Shown here in pieces: positions 24,261 through 32,602 of a DNA stretch of 64,000 nucleotides (positions within the stretch are counted from its first letter, which is position 1; every line of letters starts with the position of its first letter). The DNA comes from an uncultured Clostridia bacterium (GTDB taxonomy: Bacteria > Bacillota > Clostridia > Oscillospirales > Ruminococcaceae): the NCBI GenBank assembly GCA_947089135.1, contig CAMUJF010000002.1, positions 118,506 through 182,505 on the forward strand. The letters run 5' to 3'. The position numbers and the translations under genes were made by a program. The notes beneath the pieces were generated by a model. It worked only from the letters and a program-made list of their open reading frames with translations. It was not told the DNA's origin and searched no databases.

Positions 24261-25490
24261 ATGACGGAAGAACATTCTGAATTTTGTCCCATCTGCGGGA
24301 ATAAATTTGACGTAAACGGAACTATAGCAAAATGCCCGGAATGCGGTTGGACGGATTCGGTAAAATCCCTTGAAAAAAAAGAACGGCGAGGCATGGACGC
24401 TGACAGTGAGATAGCTATGTACCGCCTTATGTCCTCTGCGGACGCGTTTTTCTCAAAAAAAAGCTATGACGAGGCATACATAAGCTACGGCTCTGTTCTC
24501 GATATGGACGGAAACTGCCTTAAAGCTGTTTTCAGACGCGAGCTTACGAGTCAGTACCTTATGATGGAGAGCTCGTCTGTATATCTGAGCTGCGACAGCT
24601 TTTTCGTTGGCATGAAAGACATAAAGTCCCGCGTTGTTGCTGATGGAGACGAAAAGTTTTCACTGACGGTGTTCAAGGATATGCTGGACTATATTTCGGC
24701 GCGTGCGGAGTATGAAAAGAAGTACGCTTCCGTTCACAAAAATGAAAAGACGGCGGCTTCCTATCTGGCGGATACCTTGCTGCTTTTCGAGCATACCGCC
24801 GAAATAGTGAGGTGTCTGTTCGAGAAAGGCGACGTAAAAAACGGGAAAGAAAGAGCCGTGCTTATAATGGACGGCTGCGCGCTGGGCATGAAAATACGCG
24901 GTATGCTGCTTTCCGGGGCGGAGTATGTTGAATCGTCCGGCAAAATGGAGGACATAAGCGGGGAACAGTCCGCAAAGAACGTCAGCCGTATCAGGCGCAT
25001 GAAGCTTGATCAAAAGGACGAAATGCAGGTAGATACTCTGGCAGGAAGCATGAGAAAAATCAAAAAGGAGATACTTTCGGAGGTCTCTCCGGAGCTTTAT
25101 GCGGAGCTCAACGCAGAGAGCGAGAAGACTGAAAAAGCTGCGGAACGGGATACTGCGGAGGAGGACAAAAAGCGCGCTGAGTACGAAATGTGGCGAAGCC
25201 GCAACGAAAGGGAGTATATCGCCGCAGACAAGAAGATAATTATTTTCGATATCGCGGCAAAGGCGACTCTTTTAATAGCGGTAATAATGGCGCTTGTATT
25301 TGCTTTCGAGCTTATTGCCATGAGCAATTTTATGGGGCAGCTCATTGCAGCGGCAGTTTTGTTCGCGGCGGCGAACGTTATGCTGAGAGTTTTGCGGAAA
25401 GCCGCGGTAAAGAAAAAAGGCTTTTATGCAAGCGTTATCGAGGGAGACAGCGCGGGTCTCCGCTCAAAGGGCGGAAATTTTAACGAATAA
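24261..25490 (+). CDS. Zinc-ribbon protein with C-terminal membrane hairpin
   Basis: A 409-residue protein of no recognised family. It has an N-terminal zinc ribbon (CPICGN...CPECGW, residues 9-28) and a long helical middle with a TPR-like segment (SADAFFSKKSYDEAYISYGSVLDMDG). A charged coiled-coil region follows (about 275-320), then two adjacent transmembrane helices (about 330-350 and 355-375) and a cytoplasmic tail. Small zinc ribbons with membrane anchors occur widely in Clostridia as undefined proteins. It is third in the operon, 32 bp after the HD-GYP gene, so it may be part of the same signalling unit. Confidence 0.75.
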   Translation: MTEEHSEFCPICGNKFDVNGTIAKCPECGWTDSVKSLEKKERRGMDADSEIAMYRLMSSADAFFSKKSYDEAYISYGSVLDMDGNCLKAVFRRELTSQYLMMESSSVYLSCDSFFVGMKDIKSRVVADGDEKFSLTVFKDMLDYISARAEYEKKYASVHKNEKTAASYLADTLLLFEHTAEIVRCLFEKGDVKNGKERAVLIMDGCALGMKIRGMLLSGAEYVESSGKMEDISGEQSAKNVSRIRRMKLDQKDEMQVDTLAGSMRKIKKEILSEVSPELYAELNAESEKTEKAAERDTAEEDKKRAEYEMWRSRNEREYIAADKKIIIFDIAAKATLLIAVIMALVFAFELIAMSNFMGQLIAAAVLFAAANVMLRVLRKAAVKKKGFYASVIEGDSAGLRSKGGNFNE

Positions 25491-25646
25491 GCGGAAATTC
25501 TTCCTCAAATGCGTATATATTTCATTTTTCGAGGAAAAATTACTGATGGACGCGCTGTATACCGCGGAAAACTTTACTGTTTGTCATACATATGATACAA
25601 ATTTTGACGAATGTAGAAATTTTACGGAAAAATTTGTTCAAAATGC

Positions 25647-25675
25647 TTGACAAACAGTTTTTTTGTGTGTATAAT
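25647..25675 (+). promoter_or_regulatory. rpsL operon promoter
   Basis: TTGACA (25647-25652), 17 bp, TATAAT (25670-25675): perfect consensus, 77 bp before rpsL. Confidence 0.93.
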
Positions 25676-25751
25676 ATTTAGGTGTGTTGACGCCGGACGG
25701 CTTTGCGCCGGTCTGTGTTTTCATATAATACTTGAAGAAAGGAGAAATGTT

Positions 25752-26177
25752 ATGCCAACCTTTAACCAGCTTGTACGCAAGGGAAGAACAGTTCTTGAAA
25801 AGAAATCCACGGCTCCCGCTCTTCAGAAGGGCTACAACGCCAAGAAGAAGATCGCTATCGACCAGAGCGCTCCCCAGAAGAGAGGCGTTTGCACCGCGGT
25901 AAGAACAGCTACCCCCAAGAAGCCTAACTCCGCTATGAGAAAGATCGCAAGAGTAAGGCTCACAAACGGTACTGAAGTTACGGCTTATATCCCCGGTATC
26001 GGTCATAACCTTCAGGAGCACTCCGTTGTTCTCATCAGAGGCGGACGTGTTAAGGACCTCCCCGGTGTGCGTTACCACATCATCAGAGGAACTCTCGACG
26101 CTCAGGGCGTTGCCAAGAGAAATCAGGCACGTTCCAAGTACGGCGCAAAGAAGCCTAAGGCAGGCGCGGCTAAGTAA
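25752..26177 (+). CDS. rpsL: 30S ribosomal protein S12
   Basis: Ribosomal protein S12 (141 residues), part of the decoding centre. It starts MPTFNQLVRKGR and carries the conserved TATPKKPNSAMRK loop, with the Lys whose change confers streptomycin resistance elsewhere still present, and PGIGHNLQEHSVVLIRGGRVKDLPGVRYH. Start at 25752 after AAAGGAGAAATGTT; the longer frame upstream is not used. First gene of the str operon. It has its own consensus promoter and no rpoC immediately upstream. Confidence 0.98.
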   Translation: MPTFNQLVRKGRTVLEKKSTAPALQKGYNAKKKIAIDQSAPQKRGVCTAVRTATPKKPNSAMRKIARVRLTNGTEVTAYIPGIGHNLQEHSVVLIRGGRVKDLPGVRYHIIRGTLDAQGVAKRNQARSKYGAKKPKAGAAK

Positions 26178-26360
26178 AATCAAGCCCGAAAGCCGACAAT
26201 TATCGTAAACTCAATGAAACCGCATTTTGATTCGTGCGGAGTGATTCATTTTACTATATATGGATTGCCTCTGCATTGGTTCGGTGCGTGTCCTGCTTTG
26301 TTTTTGCAGGGCAGGGAAACGAGTACCTATGATAGCATTTTTATGAAGGAGGGAAGTATT

Positions 26361-26831
26361 GTGCCAAGAAGAGGTAATATTGCAAAACGCGAGGTTTTGT
26401 GCGATCCTGTTTATAATTCCGAGATCGTTACCCGTCTTATCAACAATATCATGCTCGACGGAAAGAAGGGCGTTGCTCAGAAGATCGTTTACGGCGCGTT
26501 CGATATCGTTGCCGAAAAGACAGGCAAGGACGCTCTTGAGGTTTTCGAGCAGGCTATGGAAAACATCATGCCCTTGCTTGAGGTAAAGGCAAGACGTGTG
26601 GGCGGTTCCACATATCAGGTGCCTATGGAGGTAAGACCCGAAAGAAAGCAGACCCTTGGTCTGAGATGGCTTACCAACTACGCAAGAGCAAGAAGCGAAA
26701 GAACTATGAAGGAAAGACTCGCAGCTGAGATCATCGACGCTACCAACGGCGTGGGCGGCGCTTGCAAAAAGCGTGAGGACACACATAAGATGGCGGAGGC
26801 AAACAAGGCTTTCGCACATTACCGTTGGTAA
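26361..26831 (+). CDS. rpsG: 30S ribosomal protein S7
   Basis: Ribosomal protein S7 (156 residues), primary binder of the 16S rRNA 3' major domain. It begins PRRGNIAKREVLCDPVYNS and contains GGSTYQVPMEVRPERKQTL and the C-terminal RWLTNYAR...HYRW. The start is GTG at 26361 after AGGAGGGAAGTATT; longer frames lack a ribosome binding site. There are 183 bp of non-coding DNA between rpsL and rpsG, unusually long for this operon. Confidence 0.98.
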   Translation: MPRRGNIAKREVLCDPVYNSEIVTRLINNIMLDGKKGVAQKIVYGAFDIVAEKTGKDALEVFEQAMENIMPLLEVKARRVGGSTYQVPMEVRPERKQTLGLRWLTNYARARSERTMKERLAAEIIDATNGVGGACKKREDTHKMAEANKAFAHYRW

Positions 26832-26908
26832 TAGATTTACCGTTGGTAAAGCCGCATGACCGCGCTTATCCGTCTTAAAACGGACGCGGTGAATTGGAGG
26901 AAAATATT

Positions 26909-28993
26909 ATGCCAAGAGATTGTTCACTTGAACAAACCAGAAATATTGGTATAATGGCTCACATTGACGCGGGCAAAACTACCACTACGGAGCGTATCCT
27001 GTTTTATACCGGTGTAAACCACAAAATAGGTGAAACTCACGAGGGCAGCGCGACAATGGACTGGATGGCGCAGGAGCAGGAGAGAGGTATCACTATTACC
27101 TCCGCCGCTACTACTGCACACTGGGCGGGTCATAGAATCAATATCATCGACACTCCCGGCCACGTTGACTTTACAGTTGAGGTTGAGCGTTCGCTCAGAG
27201 TTCTTGACGGTTCTGTAACTGTTTTCTGTGCAAAGGGAGGCGTTGAGCCTCAGTCTGAAACCGTTTGGAGACAGGCTAACAACTATATGGTTCCCCGTAT
27301 GGCTTATGTAAATAAGATGGACATTATGGGTGCCGATTTCTACCACGTTGTGGACATGATGCTGGACAGACTTAAGTGTAACGCTGTTCCCATTCAGCTT
27401 CCTATCGGAAGCGAGGACACGTTCAAGGGCATCATCGACTTGGTTGAGATGAAAGCGTACGTTTACTACGACGACCTTGGAAAGGATATCCGCGTGGAGG
27501 AAATTCCCGAGGATATGGCGGACAAGGCTGCCGAATACCATGAAAAGCTCCTGGAGGCTGTTGCCGAGCAGGACGATGATATCATGGAAAAATATCTCGG
27601 AGGCGAGACTCTTACAATAGATGAGATCAAGATGTGCATCCGTAAGGCTACGATTGCAAACGCTATGGTTCCCGTTACCTGCGGTACGTCCTACAAGAAC
27701 AAGGGCGTTCAGAAGCTTCTTGACGCTATTGTGGATTATATGCCGTCTCCGATCGACGTTCCCGCTATCAAGGGTGTAAACCCTGATACGGACGAGGAAG
27801 AAGAGAGACCTTCTTCTGATAATGAGCCTTTCGCGGCTTTGGCGTTTAAGATTGCTACCGACCCATTTGTAGGAAAGCTCTGCTACTTCAGAGTTTATTC
27901 CGGAAAGGTTGACGCGGGAGCTACCGTTCTTAACGCTACAAAGGACAATTCCGAAAGAATGGGACGTATTCTTCAGATGCACTCCAACCACAGAAAAGAT
28001 ATCGAGACCTGCTATGCGGGCGATATCGCGGCTTGTGTGGGTCTGAAAAATACTACGACGGGCGATACGCTCTGCGATCCCAAGTCTCCAATTATACTCG
28101 AATCCATGGAATTCCCTGAGCCTGTTATCCAGCTTGCTATCGAGCCTAAGACCAAGGCAGGTCAGGAAAAAATGGGTATCGGTCTTTCCAAGCTTGCCGA
28201 GGAAGACCCCACGTTCAGAACATGGACGGATGAGGAAACCGGTCAGACAATCATCGCAGGTATGGGTGAGCTTCATCTTGATATCATCGTTGACCGTCTG
28301 CTCCGTGAATTTAAGGTAGAGGCTAACGTAGGCGCACCTCAGGTTGCTTACAAGGAAACTATCAAGAAGCTTGCCGATGTTGATCATAAGTACGCCCGTC
28401 AGTCCGGCGGTAAAGGTCAGTACGGTCACGTTAAGATCAAGGTCGAGCCAAACGAGTCCGGCAAGGGCTACGAGTTCGTCAATGCCGTTGTGGGCGGAGC
28501 TATTCCCAAGGAATATATCCCCGCTGTTGACAAGGGTATCCAGGGCGCTATGAAGGCAGGCGTTCTCGCAGGTTATCAGGTAGTTGACGTTAAGGTAACT
28601 CTTTACGACGGTTCTTACCACGAGGTTGACTCCTCTGAAATGGCGTTCTCAATTGCAGGTTCTATGGCGTTCAAGGAAGCTATGAAGAAAGCTGACGCCT
28701 GCATTCTTGAGCCTATCATGAAAGTTGCGGCTATCGTTCCTGACGACTATATGGGTACTGTTATCGGCGACCTCAATGCCCGCCGCGGTCAGATCCTTGG
28801 TCAGGAAACAAACAACGGCACTGCTCAGGTAGACGCGCTTGTTCCGCTTTCCGAAATGTTCGGATATTCCAACGATCTTCGTTCCAAGACTCAGGGACGC
28901 GGTCAGTACACAATGGAGCCTCACAGCTACATCGAAGTGCCCCGCTCTATCGCAGAGAAGATCATGTCCGCAAGAAGCAAGGGTTCGGAGTAA
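26909..28993 (+). CDS. fusA: Elongation factor G
   Basis: Translocation GTPase EF-G (694 residues). G1 is AHIDAGKTTTTERIL, the switch region is RGITITSAATT, G3 is DTPGHVDFT and G4 is NKMD; then come domains II to V including GMGELHLDIIVDRL and the C-terminal PLSEMFGYSNDLRSKTQGR. Start ATG 26909 after TTGGAGGAAAATATT. It lies between rpsG and tuf as in most Firmicutes. Several long open frames on the opposite strand are only codon-bias shadows. Confidence 0.98.
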   Translation: MPRDCSLEQTRNIGIMAHIDAGKTTTTERILFYTGVNHKIGETHEGSATMDWMAQEQERGITITSAATTAHWAGHRINIIDTPGHVDFTVEVERSLRVLDGSVTVFCAKGGVEPQSETVWRQANNYMVPRMAYVNKMDIMGADFYHVVDMMLDRLKCNAVPIQLPIGSEDTFKGIIDLVEMKAYVYYDDLGKDIRVEEIPEDMADKAAEYHEKLLEAVAEQDDDIMEKYLGGETLTIDEIKMCIRKATIANAMVPVTCGTSYKNKGVQKLLDAIVDYMPSPIDVPAIKGVNPDTDEEEERPSSDNEPFAALAFKIATDPFVGKLCYFRVYSGKVDAGATVLNATKDNSERMGRILQMHSNHRKDIETCYAGDIAACVGLKNTTTGDTLCDPKSPIILESMEFPEPVIQLAIEPKTKAGQEKMGIGLSKLAEEDPTFRTWTDEETGQTIIAGMGELHLDIIVDRLLREFKVEANVGAPQVAYKETIKKLADVDHKYARQSGGKGQYGHVKIKVEPNESGKGYEFVNAVVGGAIPKEYIPAVDKGIQGAMKAGVLAGYQVVDVKVTLYDGSYHEVDSSEMAFSIAGSMAFKEAMKKADACILEPIMKVAAIVPDDYMGTVIGDLNARRGQILGQETNNGTAQVDALVPLSEMFGYSNDLRSKTQGRGQYTMEPHSYIEVPRSIAEKIMSARSKGSE

Positions 28994-29032
28994 TAATATT
29001 CCGATAAAATTTAAAAAAATTGCCCTAAGTAC

Positions 29033-29061
29033 TTGCAATTTATTTCAAAATCTGCTAATAT
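29033..29061 (+). promoter_or_regulatory. Possible internal tuf promoter
   Basis: TTGCAA (29033-29038), 17 bp, TAATAT (29056-29061) in the fusA-tuf gap, with TGC before the -10. Confidence 0.45.
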
Positions 29062-29107
29062 TAGTATATCAGTATGATCAATCCATTTATTAAGGAGGAA
29101 AATTCCA

Positions 29108-30310
29108 ATGGCAAAGGCTAAATTTGAAAGAAACAAACCCCACGTTAACATTGGTACCATCGGTCACGTTGACCACGGCAAGACCACTCTTACCGCTGCT
29201 ATTACAAAGTATCTCTCCCTTAAGGGTCAGGCTCAGTTCGAGGATTACGCTAACATCGACAAGGCTCCCGAGGAAAGAGAAAGAGGTATCACTATCAATA
29301 CCGCTCACGTTGAGTACGAGACCGACAAGCGTCACTATGCTCACGTTGACTGCCCGGGTCACGCCGACTATGTTAAGAACATGATCACCGGCGCAGCTCA
29401 GATGGACGGCGCTATCCTCGTTGTTGCTTCCACAGACGGACCTATGGCTCAGACCAAGGAGCACCTTCTTCTTGCACGTCAGGTTGGCGTTCCTTACATT
29501 GTTGTTTTCATGAACAAGGCTGACCAGGTTGACGATCCCGAGCTTCTCGAGCTTGTTGAAATGGATATCCGCGAGACTCTTGACAAGTACGAGTTCCCCG
29601 GCGACGATACTCCTATCATCATCGGTTCCGCTTTCAAGGCTCTTGATTCCGCTTCCAAGGATCCTTCCTCTCCTGAGTACGAGTGCATCCAGAAGCTGAT
29701 GGACGCTGTTGACGAATATATCCCTACACCTGAGAGAAAGGCAGATCTTCCTTTCCTTATGCCTGTTGAGGACGTATTCACAATCACAGGCCGCGGTACT
29801 GTTGCTACAGGTAGAGTTGAAAGAGGTCAGCTCAAGACAGGCGACGAAGTTGAGATCGTTGGTCTTAAAGATGAAAAGGCTAAGACAGTTGTTACCGGTA
29901 TCGAGATGTTCAGAAAGATCCTCGACTACGCTGAGGCAGGCGACAACATTGGCGCACTGCTCCGCGGTGTTCAGAGAACTGATATCGAAAGAGGTCAGGT
30001 TCTTTGTAAGCCCGGTTCCATTCACCCCCACACTAAGTTCAAGGGTCAGGTTTACGTTCTGAAGAAGGAAGAGGGCGGACGTCATACTCCTTTCTTCAAC
30101 AACTACAGACCTCAGTTCTATTTCAGAACAACCGACGTTACAGGCGTAATCACACTTCCCGCTGACAAGGAAATGTGTATGCCCGGCGATAACGTTGCTA
30201 TCGACGTTGAGCTTATCACTCCTATCGCTATCGAGGAGGGACTCCGTTTCGCTATCCGTGAGGGCGGACGTACAGTAGGTTCAGGCGTTGTTACTGCTAT
30301 CAACGAATAA
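29108..30310 (+). CDS. tuf: Elongation factor Tu
   Basis: EF-Tu (400 residues): GHVDHGKTTLTAAI, RGITINTAHVEY, DCPGHADYVKNMI, NKAD and SAFKALD for nucleotide binding, and the C-terminal beta barrels with TGRGTVATGRVERG and REGGRTVGSGVV. It carries aminoacyl-tRNA to the ribosome. AAGGAGG lies 8 nt before the ATG. Extreme codon bias confirms high expression. It closes the str operon and is followed by a strong terminator. Confidence 0.99.
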   Translation: MAKAKFERNKPHVNIGTIGHVDHGKTTLTAAITKYLSLKGQAQFEDYANIDKAPEERERGITINTAHVEYETDKRHYAHVDCPGHADYVKNMITGAAQMDGAILVVASTDGPMAQTKEHLLLARQVGVPYIVVFMNKADQVDDPELLELVEMDIRETLDKYEFPGDDTPIIIGSAFKALDSASKDPSSPEYECIQKLMDAVDEYIPTPERKADLPFLMPVEDVFTITGRGTVATGRVERGQLKTGDEVEIVGLKDEKAKTVVTGIEMFRKILDYAEAGDNIGALLRGVQRTDIERGQVLCKPGSIHPHTKFKGQVYVLKKEEGGRHTPFFNNYRPQFYFRTTDVTGVITLPADKEMCMPGDNVAIDVELITPIAIEEGLRFAIREGGRTVGSGVVTAINE

Positions 30311-30326
30311 TTTACGCAAATAAAAT

Positions 30327-30362
30327 TACGGCGTTTTCCAAATCGGGAAACGCCGTTTTTGT
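30327..30362 (+). terminator. str operon terminator
   Basis: A 12-bp stem, ACGGCGTTTTCC/GGGAAACGCCGT, followed by TTTTTG, 17 bp after the tuf stop. Confidence 0.93.
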
Positions 30363-30527
30363 GTCGATATACGAATGATGCGCCGATAAGTTATTTGCTG
30401 CCAACGGTTGTTTAGGATACGGTTCTGTACATTTCTATAATTTTGACGCTAAATGTTTTTTTGCAATGCCTTTCATAAAATTACTCGTTAACTGAGTGCA
30501 ATAGCATAGGGTGATCGAGTAATACGA

Positions 30528-30571
30528 AAAAATCTCCCTACTGTTAAGTGATACAGTACGGAGATTTTTAA
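30528..30571. terminator. Bidirectional terminator, end of ferredoxin transcript
   Basis: AAAAATCTCC...GGAGATTTTT with inner TACTGT/ACAGTA pairing. The 30363-30527 stretch between this and the tuf terminator holds no gene; it has an 8-bp inverted repeat ATTACTCG/CGAGTAAT (30480-30523). Confidence 0.85.
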
Positions 30572-30598
30572 GTACATTGTTTCGCTCTTACATCCGGC

Positions 30599-30769
30599 TT
30601 ATTCAGCGGAAGGAGCGGATACGGGACATGCGTCTGCGCAAGCGCCGCAGTCGATGCAGGTAGCAGCGTCGATAACGTATTTGCCGTCGCCCTCGGAAAT
30701 TGCGTTTACAGGACAACCGTCCGCACAAGCGCCGCAGCTGATGCAGTCATCGGAAATTTTGTATGCCAT
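30599..30769 (-). CDS. 2[4Fe-4S] ferredoxin
   Basis: A 56-residue clostridial-type ferredoxin with two clusters' worth of cysteines: CISCGACADGCPVNAI and CIDCGACADACPVSA, each CxxCxxCxxxCP. It is acidic and cytosolic, a low-potential electron carrier for pyruvate:ferredoxin oxidoreductase, hydrogenase or nitrogen metabolism in anaerobes. GGAGG lies 9 nt before the ATG at 30769. It is monocistronic, with its own promoter and terminator. It is shorter than usual gene-finding cut-offs. Confidence 0.97.
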   Translation of the reverse strand: MAYKISDDCISCGACADGCPVNAISEGDGKYVIDAATCIDCGACADACPVSAPSAE

Positions 30770-30839
30770 TGGAAAACACCTCCGAAATTAGTTTTGGAAA
30801 TTTTTTACCGCAAAAACGGCTTTCGTCTTTCCTAATACT

Positions 30840-30867
30840 ATTTTATCATATTTCTCAAAAAAAGCAA
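30840..30867 (-). promoter_or_regulatory. Ferredoxin promoter
   Basis: Minus strand TTGCTT (30867-30862), 16 bp, TAAAAT (30845-30840) with TGA before the -10. Confidence 0.6.
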
Positions 30868-30915
30868 TACATAAATAAGAATTTTTATAAAATGTAATAT
30901 TTTTTCGCCAAACAC

Positions 30916-30944
30916 TTGAAATTTGTACGGAAATAAGGTACAAT
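30916..30944 (+). promoter_or_regulatory. Purine operon promoter
   Basis: TTGAAA (30916-30921), 17 bp, TACAAT (30939-30944). Transcription would start near 30951, 28 nt before the leader-peptide GTG. Confidence 0.78.
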
Positions 30945-30978
30945 ATATAAGGTAGGAAATTTTTACGGAGGGTTTGCA

Positions 30979-31107
30979 GTGGCGGATTTATGTGGTTTTC
31001 GTTTGTGTTCGTATATCCTTCGCAGTCAGCAGGAACAGCAGGGGCTTCAGGGGCAGCTGCATTTTTGCTGCGGGATTTCTGTACCAGAAAATAAGTATAT
31101 CCGTTAA
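30979..31107 (+). CDS. Gln-rich leader peptide of the purine operon (candidate)
   Basis: A 42-codon open frame with a good ribosome binding site: CGGAGGG, 6 nt, then GTG. Codons 17-26 read Q-Q-E-Q-Q-G-L-Q-G-Q, that is six CAG codons in ten. Cys codons occur at positions 5, 10, 30 and 31. The UAA stop overlaps the base of an intrinsic terminator stem, the usual arrangement of a translation-controlled attenuator. It precedes purE, whose operon normally contains two glutamine-consuming enzymes. No protein homologue is recognised; the peptide itself may have no function beyond being translated. Confidence 0.65.
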   Translation: MADLCGFRLCSYILRSQQEQQGLQGQLHFCCGISVPENKYIR

Positions 31108-31138
31108 GCTGTGAGACTTTTCACAGCTTTTTGTTTTT
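31106..31138 (+). terminator. Intrinsic terminator (attenuator) upstream of purE
   Basis: A 9-bp stem, AAGCTGTGA/TCACAGCTT (31106-31114 with 31121-31129), 6-nt loop, then TTTGTTTTT. It lies after the promoter and leader frame but 26 bp before purE, so it must be read through for the operon to be expressed. GCAGCT at 31053-31058 could pair with the 5' arm as an antiterminator. Confidence 0.8.
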
Positions 31139-31163
31139 AAAAAGTTTACTTTGGAGGTATATT

Positions 31164-31661
31164 ATGTCAAAAAAAGTTGCTGTTATTATGGGAAGCGACA
31201 GTGATTTCCCTGTTGTAAAGTCTGCGCTGGAGGAGCTTAAAGCTTACGGCGTACCATTTGAGGCGCACGTTATGTCTGCCCACCGCACTCCCGAAATGGC
31301 TTCGGAGTTCGCTTCCAAGGCTAAGGAAAATGGTTTCGGCGTGATAATCTGCGCCGCGGGAATGGCTGCTCATCTTGCGGGAGTTATCGCGGGACACACC
31401 ACGTTGCCCGTTATCGGTATTCCCATAAAGTCCACCTTTGACGGTCTGGACGCGCTACTTGCAACTGTACAGATGCCGTCGGGGATTCCCGTGGCAACGG
31501 TCGCGGTAAACGGAGCCAAAAACGCGGCTATACTGGCAATCCAGATGTTGGCGCTTTCCGACGATACTCTTGCGGACAAGCTTACCGCCGCCAAACAGAA
31601 AATGATAGAGGGCGTTAAGGAAAAGGACGCTAAAATGCAGCAAATGATTGCAGAGCTGTAA
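31164..31661 (+). CDS. purE: N5-carboxyaminoimidazole ribonucleotide mutase
   Basis: Class I PurE (165 residues): VAVIMGSDSDFPVV, MSAHRTPEM, ICAAGMAAHLAGVIAGHTTLPVIGIP. It moves the carboxyl group of N5-CAIR to give CAIR in purine synthesis. The companion PurK is not in the window. TTTGGAGG lies 6 nt before the ATG at 31164. It is the first enzyme gene after the leader/attenuator. Its downstream neighbour is not a pur gene, and a weak promoter (TTGTGA-17-TACACT, 31707-31735) lies in between. Confidence 0.96.
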   Translation: MSKKVAVIMGSDSDFPVVKSALEELKAYGVPFEAHVMSAHRTPEMASEFASKAKENGFGVIICAAGMAAHLAGVIAGHTTLPVIGIPIKSTFDGLDALLATVQMPSGIPVATVAVNGAKNAAILAIQMLALSDDTLADKLTAAKQKMIEGVKEKDAKMQQMIAEL

Positions 31662-31756
31662 TTCAACCGTAAGTTGAATTTGCAAAGCCATTGTCTTAAC
31701 AGGTTATTGTGACTGTCTTTTCAATATGCTACACTATATCTGAAAGGAGTGGTCAT

Positions 31757-32581
31757 ATGAATACCATTGGTAAAAATATCTGCAATCTTAGAAAGCAAAA
31801 AGGTCTTACACAGGAGGAGCTGGCAAGCCGTTTGAACGTGTCGTTCCAGGCTGTGTCAAAGTGGGAGAACGGCGCGTCCCTTCCGGACGTGGCAACACTT
31901 CCCCTTATCGCAAAGGCGTTCGGGTGCAGTATTGATTCTCTTTTGGGGTACGCGGTGGAGCAGCGGATAATCAATGATTACGAGAGCCGCTACGATACCG
32001 AGGAGTACTACTGGGGCGTAAAGCCATCTGAAATGTGTTTCGAGGTGATGAAGCTGCTGCCGCCCACAAAGCCGCTGAGAGTTCTGGACATAGGCTGCGG
32101 AGAGGGCAAGGACGCTGTATTTTTCGCGAAAAACGGCTACAAGGTCTCCGCCTTTGACATTACACAGTCGGGTATCGACAAGGCGAAAAGGCTTGCCGAG
32201 CAGCACCGTGTAAACGTAAATTTTTTCAGGGCGGACGTTAAGGATTTCCGTCTTGAAAGCGAGTTTGACGTTATCTTCTGTTCCGGGGTACTGCATTATA
32301 TTCCCAATGAGCTGCGGGAGGAAATTTTTAAGAATTACCGCAGTCACACCTCTGCGGGAGGACTGAACGCCATGAACGCGTTTGTGAAAAAGCCGTTTAT
32401 ACCCGTCCCGCCCGACAAGGACAGCAGGAATTTTAAATGGCGTTCGGGAGAGCTTTTCGGGTACTATGACGAGTGGCTTTTGCACATGTGCGACGAGGTA
32501 GTTTTCGACTGCAACAGCGGAGGAGTACCCCACAAGCATTGTATGGATAGTGTAATTGCACAGAAAATACAAAGCGGTTAA
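31757..32581 (+). CDS. XRE-type HTH regulator fused to SAM methyltransferase
   Basis: A 274-residue fusion. Residues 1-66 are a Cro/CI HTH (NIGKNICNLRKQKGLTQEELASRLNVSFQAVSKWENG form, with ASLPDVATLPLIAKAFGCSID). Residues about 90-274 are a class I SAM-dependent methyltransferase of the TehB/UbiE type, with motif I LDIGCGEGKDAVFFAKNGY, DITQSGIDKAK and FDVIFCSGVLHYIP. Fusions like this occur in Firmicutes, and the substrate is unknown. The start ATG at 31757 follows GAAAGGAGTGGTCAT. It is a passenger within the purine operon and is probably co-transcribed with the two genes after it. Confidence 0.9.
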   Translation: MNTIGKNICNLRKQKGLTQEELASRLNVSFQAVSKWENGASLPDVATLPLIAKAFGCSIDSLLGYAVEQRIINDYESRYDTEEYYWGVKPSEMCFEVMKLLPPTKPLRVLDIGCGEGKDAVFFAKNGYKVSAFDITQSGIDKAKRLAEQHRVNVNFFRADVKDFRLESEFDVIFCSGVLHYIPNELREEIFKNYRSHTSAGGLNAMNAFVKKPFIPVPPDKDSRNFKWRSGELFGYYDEWLLHMCDEVVFDCNSGGVPHKHCMDSVIAQKIQSG

Positions 32582-32602
32582 AAGAAGTTTTGGAGGGAAC
32601 AT

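Noticed and set aside
26924..28621. Long open frame of 565 codons on the minus strand across fusA
   Set aside because: It mirrors the codon bias of fusA, has no ribosome binding site or recognised domain, and the plus strand is certain EF-G. The same applies to the 331-codon frame opposite tuf.
30951..31163. Guanine/PRPP-type riboswitch in front of purE
   Set aside because: Purine operons often have one, but no conserved purine-aptamer loops are visible; the leader-peptide and terminator arrangement explains the region better.
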